A DNA stretch of 64,000 bases from positions 75,137,869 to 75,201,868 of the forward strand of contig JAVHZZ010000006.1 of NCBI GenBank assembly GCA_036250195.1, given 5' to 3'. Origin of the DNA: Mixophyes australis (Eukaryota > Chordata > Amphibia > Anura > Limnodynastidae). Each line of letters starts with the position of its first letter. Within the stretch, counting starts at the first letter, position 1. This document shows, piece after piece, positions 56,093 through 64,000 of this stretch. The position numbers and the translations under genes were made by a program. The notes under the pieces were generated by a model, which worked only from the letters and a program-made list of their open reading frames with translations, searched no databases and was not told the origin of the DNA.

Positions 56093-56730
56093 TGTTTCAG
56101 TGGAGCTGCATGTTAGAACAAGAGATTCAGAAAGGTGCTGGCTCTACTGATGGAGGTGGGGATTGGAAACATTCCTTCAGATAAACGTGTTATACTGCTC
56201 TGTGCTTGAAGTGGCTGCAGAATCGGAACGTTTCATTGTGTACTCACATAAGCAATGACAAACAAAGCGTTTCGCAACCGCAAACATCATCTTGATTGCT
56301 TTCAGGAAAGAAAAGATCAGGGCAGGGGAGGAGTTGGAAAGATGTTCACATACACCAGGGAATGCACAAAAGTCAAGAGCAAAGTATGGTTTATACTAGA
56401 AAAACAAAAAATGTCAAGGTGTTATCTGCATCAGGATCTGGTATGTGCAAAACATTATTTCTCTGCAAAAGGCTCATTGCAGTAATCTAAAAATGTAACT
56501 TTAGCATGATTTGTATATTAACCCATAGAATGCACAGGCACTGGATGTGTTTAGTAAAAACAAACAAACAAAAATGGTGCAAAACATTTTACAGTATATG
56601 TTGAATTGCCCAAGGCTCTATTTTCACATTTCCGTTGCAGCATGGTAGTGCAGCCATTATTTGTTGAGTCCATATGGACTATACAAGCTCTATGGGTCCC
56701 TTTCTATGTCTGGTACTGTAAAACATAGGA
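56093..56730. other. Unassigned sequence
   Basis: Overlapping 60-76-codon frames at 56255-56490 lack any recognisable motif. Confidence 0.4.
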
Positions 56731-56738
56731 ATTTATTT

Positions 56739-57018
56739 CATACTTGCCTACTTTTGGCAAGTTGTATCCGGAAGAGGGGCATGTCCGGAGGGCGGGAGGG
56801 GGAGGGGCGCGACCAATCACGACATTTTAGCCCCGCCCCGTGACAAATATGCTGTTTTGTAGCGGGGCAGGGCCAAAATGATGCGATTCATCGCAAATCT
56901 CGTCATTTTAGCCCCGCAATTGCGGGATGAGGGAGACTTACCAGCTCTCCCGGGAGTCCGTGAGACTGACCCGAATTTCGGGAGTCTCCCGGACATTCTG
57001 GGAGAGTTGGCAAGTATG
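56739..57018 (-). mobile_element. CATACTTGCCAAC MITE, copy E, 8-bp duplication
   Basis: The ends are CATACTTGCCTACTTTTGGC and GAGAGTTGGCAAGTATG. ATTTATTT (56731-56738) and ATTTATTC (57019-57026) match at 7 of 8. GGAGTCTCCCGGACATTC near the right end is shared with copy B, and GCCCCGCCCCGTGACA with copies B and C. Confidence 0.92.
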
Positions 57019-57026
57019 ATTTATTC

Positions 57027-57813
57027 TAATCTATTATGAAGAGGGTAGAATATAGTTATACGCACAAGCCAGCTGGCTGTGTATGACCCATGTCCACACC
57101 ACTTTTTGCCCATAGTTAATCAGGACTGTCCCACAAGGACTGGAGTTTGCATGCGTCTCTCATGCCACCAGTATAAGGTGATCCACCACAAAAACTACTT
57201 CGCAGTCTTTGAAACATCAAATACAGGCTTTACAGGAGAAAGGGTTACATGCAGTACTATTTTAGTTTTGAACAAAAAGTGTTATAATTAAAAGATGGTT
57301 GCTCATGTCCTCAAGCAAACAGTCAGGCAGTTACATGAGCCGCCTCACCACATCAGAGTTGTCTGAACTACTGGTGAACCTGATGGTGCAACTTGCATTT
57401 ACAGAAGACATTGTACCCTGCAGACCATAGAATCTCCGCTCACGGCAAATCAGATAAAAAGATAATCATTCTGAACTGAACTGTGGTGTTTAGATAAGCT
57501 ACTAAGGTGGGGTTAGTTGAACGGGCTGGGGCTTGATGGGGATGACCAGGGAGAAGATGCAGCGGGTAAAGACAAAAAACAAGTGAAACGTGACATTCTC
57601 CTGGCGGTGAATGATGAGGGCAGATTGTTTACATTACTAATTCATTCCTAAATGATGCACTTCTGACCAAGCTCTGCCTAGTTCCTGCATTCTCCACAGT
57701 GTCATCATCAACAGGCTCTGGGTGTCCCTGTTAACTCCTTTGCTGCTTCATGCCACCAATTGAGATAATTCTAGAATAGAACAGGCCATGGAATATAATT
57801 AGGTTCTGGTTCA
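57027..57813. other. Unassigned sequence
   Basis: Nothing assignable. Confidence 0.4.
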
Positions 57814-58170
57814 GGCAGCACAGTGTCCTAGTGGTTAGCACTTCTGCCTCACAGCACTGGGGTCATGGGTTCAATTCCCGATCATGGCCTTATCTGTGTG
57901 GAGTTTGTATGTTCTCCCAGTGTTTGCGTGGGTTTCCTCCGGGTGCTCCGGTTTCCTCCCACACTCCAAAAACATACTGGTAGGTTAATTGGCGGATATA
58001 AAAAAATTGACCCTAGTCTCTCTCTCTCTCTCTCTGTCTGTATGTGAGTGTGTGTCTATATTAGGGAATTTAGACTGTAAGCTCCAATGGGGCAGGGACT
58101 GATGTGAATGAGTTCTCTGTACAGCGCTGCGGAATTAGTGGCGCTATATAAATAAATGATGATGATGATG
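57814..58170 (+). mobile_element. tRNA-derived SINE, full length
   Basis: It runs from GGCAGCACAGTGTCCTAGTG (A box slightly changed) through GGGTTCAATTCCC (B box) to GGCGCTATATAAATAAATGA and (GAT)n. It includes a (CT)n stretch at about 58017-58034. It is the best-preserved copy with 18087-18430. Confidence 0.92.
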
Positions 58171-59744
58171 GTTAATATCGGTAGCAGTAATAATAAGCTA
58201 TTACATAAAATAGATGACAGGAATAGAAGCTATAATTTTCTGCCAAGACTGTAGCCACAGCTGTCCATACAACTGCTATGGGGCCGGCAGCACTGAGGGC
58301 CACGTCCCAGAAGAACAAATGTGTCTTAAAATATAAACTTAATATTGTTTCATAAAATTATCCAGTCAGTTACAGGTTTTGAAAAATAATGAGGATAAAA
58401 GGACTATATATGTAATTAAGGCTAATTTGCAATATTGCTACTACTGCAAGTAATACTCTGCCTTATGTTAAGCGAGGCCATTTTAGCTGAGGACACTTAA
58501 AGTGCATGGGTTTATGTCTTTCAAACCCTTACCCATTCGGGGTTAAAGTTGTATGATTCCCAGTCAATAGGATCCATGGGGAGTGGCATAGAAACTTCAA
58601 TAGTAACTCCCATGGATTGCTAGATTTTTCCTTCCCGCACTTTCACGGATGCCTCCCCGCCCATTGGTTGTTTAGTTGACTGCAGTTTGCTCTCGCCACC
58701 ACCAGGTGAATTTCATTTAATTGGTTTATAATTAATAAAACTGCGACCTTTTGCCAAAGAAGCTATATGTGTCCGTGTCTTTGTTTTATTAGTTTAAGTT
58801 ACACTCATTAAGGTACGAAAGTTGGTAAGGTGCGTGAAGGAAAGGACATTAGCCATAACCATTTTATTGGATACTGCCTATGGATGAGGCAGACATTGTG
58901 GTGGGTATGACTTTGTGATGTTGTGTAGGGGGCCCATCACCACTATATCCTATGGGGCCAGACATTTTTAGTTATGCACCTGCTTAGAATACAATTGACA
59001 CTGCCACTAAAGGAATTTGTTGTTTTCCAACTGAAAAATAGATGTCTAGCTGATTTTGGCGAGACACCCCTGAATCGCAGAACCCAAAACTGACGAAGCT
59101 TACACAAAATGGGCAGAGTTTTGCCACAAAGTGGGCATGTGGGTGCAGATATGGGGTAGGTCATGGGTAGGTGGAGCTTATTTTGCTTTGAATGCATGTA
59201 GGAGGTTTTGTAATATCATCGTTTAACAAAAAATGTAAAAACAAAAAGGTTTTAACAAACACAATAAAAAGCAGTTCATGCCAGTAAGTGTCTGCTTTAA
59301 ATAAACTATAACACTTTCCCTGCAGTCTCAGACTCATATTAGTGGGAAACTTATAATGCTTTAATGAACTTTGGCTTCAGCAAAATGTTGTTCTTACTTA
59401 TTTTTTTGGCTCTATTGTTTTGTTTCTATGATTTGGCTCTAGTGTTTTCTTTCCTGTGACTTTAGGAAACAAACTTGCTGATAGTAAATTACATGTGCTC
59501 CTCTTCAGTGTCTTGGCTACAGAGTGTGAATGTGAACCAGCGGATGAGTAACGAATACTAATTGTAATGTTTTTACATTTTATTTTAATTGGATCTGAGG
59601 GGAGATTAGTAATCTTTTTTTTTCATTTACAAAGTATTATATTAATTTGGTAAGATTGTCAAGATGGATTGATGTAAAGGAGCTTAATATTAATGTGGGT
59701 TCTCTCCTTAAGAACTTCTGTGTTTGCCCTTGGGTATAGTGATT
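58171..59744. other. Unassigned sequence
   Basis: About 1.6 kb with nothing assignable. The minus-strand frame 58943-59197 has no recognised motif. Confidence 0.4.
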
Positions 59745-59747
59745 TAG

Positions 59748-60158
59748 GGGCCTATTTATCAAAGGACAAAAAAAACAATTTTCAGCAAAACCACTTTTTT
59801 TTTTTTTATTAACCTATATAACAACTGTTGCTGCACTATCTCAGGACATAGATAACAGAACAAAGGCACTAGAAACCTGCTTTATTTAGTTGACTTAAAA
59901 GAAGATTTCAAATAATTTCTAAAACAAATAAAATGTATTTTTAAGCTTTATTTCAGTTTTTAGTTTTTTATTAGTGGTATTAAAGCCCAAATCTGGTCCT
60001 GCAGTTCCACTGTGTATGTAGCACAACTGCAGAGATTGTCCAGGAAAAACAGCAATCTGACACTTAGTGGGTGATATTTTTTGGATAAATGTCAACGATA
60101 AACAAAACAAATAAATCATTCTTTTTGCCATAACTGTGGCCCAATGATAAATAGGCCC
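59748..60158. mobile_element. GGGCC-ended MITE, TAG target duplication
   Basis: The ends GGGCCTATTTATC and GATAAATAGGCCC are perfect inverted repeats, with TAG on both sides (59745-59747 and 60159-60161). It is 411 bp with an AT-rich body and little inner foldback. See 1774-3727 for the same ends and, without its Tc1, a similar size. Confidence 0.8.
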
Positions 60159-60161
60159 TAG

Positions 60162-60425
60162 AAACTGCACAGTTTCCAGCAACTTATTTTACATACTATT
60201 ATGTGTTTCCAAAAACAGTGCTGTTGTAATAATCAGTGTGTTGAGCTTAGTTGTGTCCCCCAGCTCTATTAGGAATCTAGCAACATTTTTTCTTTTTTTC
60301 TGGGTGATAATTAGAAAACAGCGAACAGGAAACTTAAAGACACTCCATAGGCAAACCGAAGGAGGGTTCCCTAGTGCCTGGAAACCCACCTCCAAGCCTG
60401 GGCCACTGTATAATTGAGGTGGCTG
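60162..60425. other. Unassigned sequence
   Basis: Nothing assignable. Confidence 0.35.
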
Positions 60426-60429
60426 GACC

Positions 60430-60545
60430 CTGCCCCCGCTTCACACGGCTCTGCTTGAAAAGGAAGAGCTGTGTGCACCTAACCGTAGTGCACGCAGCAT
60501 TGCTCATGTATATTTTAGGGAAATGAAGAGTTGGAGAGCAGCTAA
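60430..60545. repeat. Dispersed repeat, pair with 63695-63790
   Basis: CCCGCTTCACAC, GAGCTGTGTGCACCTAACCG and TAGTGCACGCAGCATT here parallel CCCGCTTCACACTG, GAGCTGCATGCACTTAACAG and TAGTGCACATAGTATT at 63695-63760. The second lies downstream of the exon-like segment at 63507, so this family may belong to a hAT element (inference). Confidence 0.6.
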
Positions 60546-60946
60546 GCACTGTCTAATATTATAGCCACACCCCCATGCATGCTGGTCACGCCCACTGGTG
60601 GCATGGTGTGGAAACCCCCCTCTACAAATTCTGCGTTTGCCCCTGCACTGGTATCTGCTCTTGGGACCTGGCAGGACAAAAACACAAATAGACGCTTAGT
60701 TCAATATTCCTTCTTCAAAGCGCCATGACTGCTTCTCTCTATATTCGAGCAGCTGCAATACTACAAGCTGGGCTAAAGAGTGCTGCTGCGCATGCCCAGC
60801 CACAGCAGCTTCTCCTATGTTCCTTAGGGGAACTGAAAATGTCTGGACTCTGTGTCAGGCTGTAGAGGTGCGTTATACTTCGGTAAATGGAGCGGCTGCC
60901 GATGCATACATATGTCTGATTAATGTACAAGTTTCCTCATAATGTT

Positions 60947-60948
<2 letters not shown>

Positions 60949-60979
<31 letters not shown>
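60949..60979. repeat. (TA)n microsatellite
   Basis: Uninterrupted TA units. Confidence 0.95.
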
Positions 60980-60982
<3 letters not shown>

Positions 60983-61189
60983 ATTAGAGGCAGTACTGTG
61001 TGGCATAGTATAAACCGGAGGGGGCAAGACTGTATGGCATAATATGAAATGGGGGCAAAACTGTGTGGCATAATATGAACTGGCATGGGCACTTTTAGAC
61101 ATACACCCTCCTAGACTATGCTAGATATGCCCCTTCAGCAGTGCGCTGCAGAGTATCCCTGTCCAAAATTCCTTGGGTGCTGCGCAGGC

Positions 61190-61412
61190 CTATGGTGCAA
61201 GGATCATTCATAGCTATGAGCAGAGGTCCCCCAACCTGCTATGCAGCATCATATTCTCTCGTCATCTCAATGACATTTATAATTGTACGTCTATGATTTA
61301 TACATGTAATTTGTACTTTTATGATTTTTTATTATTATGTTTAATTTTCATTTGTATGGTTTGTATGCTGACTGCAGAATTTGTGGAACCTTAATAATAA
61401 ACAATGATGATG
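61190..61412 (+). mobile_element. LINE 3' UTR fragment
   Basis: A T-rich part with TTGTATGGTTTGTATGCTGA, then CTGCAGAATTTGTGGAACCT and AATAATAAACAATGATGATG. It ends in the same ...GGAACCT...AATAAA...GATGATG pattern as 51427-51680. Confidence 0.55.
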
Positions 61413-61524
61413 ATTTAAGTTCTCAGGTCACTCAGGGCGTTGCATAGTCCTGAATGACACTAGGTAGTCAGGAAGATGGTCGCCAGGACTCAGGTAAGTG
61501 GCAGGCAGATAAAAGGGTCTCAAT

Positions 61525-62105
61525 CAGGGCCGGTGTTAGGGTTCTCAGCGCCCTAGGCAAAATTTCAAGATACGGCCCCCCCCCCTCGCGAACAAACCAA
61601 ATACCTGCCTCACAGACCCTTACCTACTTGACTTTGTGCATTTGTGTTTTAAAAAAACCCCAAAATTTGCCTTACCTTCTCCAGCTGTCCAGATGCCGTG
61701 ATGTTTGGTGCAAAATGCTGTCCAGACTCCACTGCAGACACAGGATTTCTAGAGGGGAGGTATCCAGGTGTTAGATTTCAGAACAAAAAAATTGACACAA
61801 TAAGCCTATGAATTATGCATTTGTTAAAGGCAATGAACGGCCCTAACATGTCCTTTCATCACACATATGTTCCTTCATCTCAAGACTGCACCCCCCCTCT
61901 GCATCACACCACTGCACCCCCTCTACTGCATCACACCACTGCACCCCCCCTACTGCATCACACCACTGCACCCCCCCTACTGCATCACACCACTGCACCC
62001 CCCCTCTGCATCACACCACTGCACCCCCCCCACTGCATCACACCACTGCACCCCCCCCACTGCATCACACCACTGCACCCCCCCACTGCATCCCCCTCTG
62101 CATCA
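61525..62105. mobile_element. Probable hAT-N left part with minisatellite
   Basis: The left end CAGGGCCGGTGTTAGGGTTC has the CAGGGCCGG signature. The text GCGCCCTAGGCAAAATTTC follows, as in common hAT-N families (recalled). A minisatellite starts 355 bp inside. A matching right end was not found; the sequence passes into the alternating array at 62107, so it is truncated or rearranged. Confidence 0.65.
61880..62105. repeat. Minisatellite, ~26-27-bp unit
   Basis: The unit is about CTGCATCACACCACTGCACC followed by CCCCCTA or CCCCCA, in eight to nine copies. The frames rich in HHTTAPPLL or CITPLHPP are its translation. Confidence 0.97.
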
Positions 62106-62106
62106 C

Positions 62107-62525
62107 TTGCAAACTATGGTGTAGAAATTGTACCCCATAGTTTGCAAGTCAAATATAGAGCATGAACTGCCAATCAAAGAGTCATTTTCTCCATCATAGT
62201 TTGAAAATCAAATATAGAGCATGAGGTGGCAAATAGTCATTTTTATACCATAGAAAAATGACTTTGCCACCTCAAGCTCTATATTTGATTTTCAAACTAA
62301 GGTAGAGAACATGATTATTTTATTGGCATCTCCTGCTCTATTTTTGACTTGCAGCAAGTCAAATATAGAGCATGAGATGCCAATATAATAATTATTTTAT
62401 CCACCATAGTTTTTAAATCAAAGATAGAGCATGAAGTGCCAAATAAGTCATTTTTCCACCGCATAGTTTGCAAATCAAATATAGAGTATGACGTGGCAAA
62501 TAGTCATTTTTATACCAAGGAAAAA
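62107..62525. repeat. Array of ~60-bp units in alternating orientation
   Basis: The unit is about CATAGTTTGCAAATCAAATA TAGAGCATGAGGTGGCAAAT AGTCATTTTT(A/C)(C)ACC. Copies run forward at about 62139, 62198, 62352, 62403 and 62461, and reversed at about 62255-62310 and 62320-62345. Adjacent forward and reversed copies give a hairpin of about 50 bp per arm at 62198-62300 and a second one centred near 62345. Confidence 0.9.
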
Positions 62526-62527
62526 TT

Positions 62528-62999
62528 AGGTCTAATTAGCATGAGATTACAGGAACTACAGCAGGTAAGTAGGTGTCAAAGCAGGATCTTGAGGCCGTGA
62601 TGTTTTATTAGCTCAAGCAGTTCTAATAAGGACAGTTACACGCTAGTTTGAGGTACTAGTAATCCAGAAGTTACAAATGGAATTAATACATTACATGGTC
62701 AAACAGAGCCCTTTTTATACAGATTCTGACACACCTGTTGGCAGGGGGTAACCCTGCCCACTGATACAAGATGGCACTGCAAAGCCTGATATATTACATC
62801 AGATATTTAATATCAGGATGCAATATGTTCTCTAAACTTGGATTTAAATGCAATGTAAAGTTAACAAAATTTACACCAATCTGTGTCTTCCTATCTCTCT
62901 CAGAATCAGGATGAAAGTCAAACGACTCCCTGCTGTGTGTTCAAGATAAACAAGTGTTGATCATTCACAGATGAAAAAGGTCTAATTAGCATGAGATTG
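62528..62999. repeat. 450-bp segment bounded by a 20-bp direct repeat
   Basis: AGGTCTAATTAGCATGAGAT occurs at about 62528 and again at about 62979. The sequence between (ACAGGAACTACAGCAGGTAA ... GTTGATCATTCACAGATG) contains no recognised motif. It could be an insertion with a long target duplication, or two members of a spaced repeat. Confidence 0.5.
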
Positions 63000-63244
63000 C
63001 CTGCCTTCAGATGTTGCAAAACAGATTTCCTCCAACAAATGGCTACTGTGTCAGAAATCAATACACACAGTCTAAAAAATCAGTACATTTACAATGATAT
63101 AGAGCGGCACCTGCATCACTAATTGAAATAAATTTCTACAACAAGTTATTTCTAGGTGATCCAGCCACAAGTGGGTCCTATTAATTTACGTTGAGGTGAT
63201 GGGATCTTTAATTTAATGCTGGTTTCAGACTATTGAGTTTATCG

Positions 63245-63478
63245 AAGAGGGCTATTTATTAAGTGTGAATACAAATTATTTAATGCCAGGGATGGTTGTG
63301 GGGAAATGGTTATATTTATTAAATGTAAACGCTATTTAATGTTTTATTGGGGCTGTTTGAAGGGAGGTTTATTTTTTAATGGGAATACTATTAATTTAAT
63401 GTCAGGGCTGGAGGGAGGCATACTTATAAAATGTGGGTGCTATTTATTTAAGGCCGGGACTGGTTGGAGTTTTCTAAA
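63245..63478. repeat. Minisatellite, ~55-bp unit, 4 copies
   Basis: Each unit contains TTTATTAAATGTGAATACTA-like sequence, then TTTAATG(C/T)C(A/G)GGG and TGGTTGGAGGGAG. Copies are diverged. It directly precedes the exon-like segment at 63507. Confidence 0.8.
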
Positions 63479-63506
63479 TTTCATGTACCCATTTTTTACC
63501 AAATAG

Positions 63507-63584
63507 GGCCCCCAACATTCCAGGATACAGAAAAAAGAACAACAGAGCTAAAGACACCACAGGTTGTGAAAGCGATAAAAACAG
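63507..63584 (+). other. Exon-like segment, pair with 34519-34582
   Basis: It is preceded by a TTTTTTACCAAATAG acceptor-like run and followed by AAACAG|GTAAGAGA. One frame reads APNIPGYRKKNNRAKDTTGC. The order minisatellite, exon-like segment, donor site is the same as in the 32982-34740 hAT-N. Confidence 0.4.
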
Positions 63585-63689
63585 GTAAGAGAGAGCAGGA
63601 CAGTCTGTCAACTGTCCTGAATCTGGTCGGGCAATCCCGATGACTGTATCGCTTAGCCAGGATCTAGTCCAACTGCAAGGATATCTGGG

Positions 63690-63850
63690 AGGTATGTCCC
63701 GCTTCACACTGTACTGTTCGTGCAGGGAGAGCTGCATGCACTTAACAGTAGTGCACATAGTATTACCTGTGTATGTCTAAAATGATAACCGTGTTACACT
63801 AAAGGGGCACCCCTTTCTTAAGAGCCCCCCAGAGTCTTAATTCAGGGTGC
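63690..63850. mobile_element. Probable hAT-related right end
   Basis: It contains the repeat shared with 60430-60545 and then AGAGCCCCCCAGAGTCTTAA TTCAGGGTG, a decayed match to CAGAACCCTTAATCAGGCCCTG at the end of the 32982 element. No target duplication is visible. The remaining bases to 64000 show nothing assignable. Confidence 0.4.
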
Positions 63851-64000
63851 CATATTGACACCCAGTGCTCTGCTCAAGACTTTTTGCTGAGTTTTTTTTT
63901 TTTTAAAGCAAAAAGGGCTTTTTTCACTTTGATAAATCACCCCTGTATACAGTACTGTAATATATCATCTATTGCTATAATATGATCTAAATATATACCC

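Overview
The window reads as non-coding DNA from a vertebrate nuclear genome, most probably a frog (anuran amphibian). Bacterial signs such as operons, dense ORFs and ribosome binding sites are absent. The mix of elements fits frogs: a tRNA-headed SINE ending in (GAT)n, LINE 3' ends of the same style, Tc1 and hAT transposons, a Penelope-like segment and many foldback MITEs. The species call is inference from family resemblance. No intact host gene could be supported. The only candidate host signal is a weak promoter-like stretch with a 52-codon ORF at 19300-19853.

The left third (1-18 kb) holds a LINE fragment split by a MITE, a Tc1 transposon sitting inside a second MITE, a mariner-type non-autonomous element with an 89-bp palindrome, and several small foldback elements. 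Three copies of a MITE with CATACTTGCCAAC ends lie at 11.9, 14.8 and 17.0 kb. The middle (18-35 kb) holds SINEs, two complete hAT-N elements with exact 8-bp target duplications (20871-21223, 23668-24672), a 4.2-kb decayed and internally duplicated hAT (26225-30385), a dead Tc1 (31714-32865) and a third hAT-N with a large internal minisatellite (32982-34740). From 35 to 50 kb there is a Penelope-like segment with a hammerhead-like core, a Tc1 broken by another hAT-N copy, and mostly unassignable sequence. The right end (50-64 kb) has more SINE and LINE 3' ends, a Harbinger-type Myb-like pseudogene, further MITEs and hAT-N pieces, an array whose 60-bp units alternate in orientation, and more minisatellites.

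The strongest results come from repeats compared with each other inside the window. Five copies of one MITE family show matching 8-bp target duplications. A set of GGG-ended foldback elements shows 3-bp duplications. Four or five hAT-N insertions each carry a different minisatellite. The SINE shares its 3' tail with the local LINE family, which suggests a SINE/LINE partnership. Nearly all longer ORFs are transposase remnants or by-products of GC-rich MITEs and tandem repeats. No convincing new functional system is seen; the novelty is in repeat biology.
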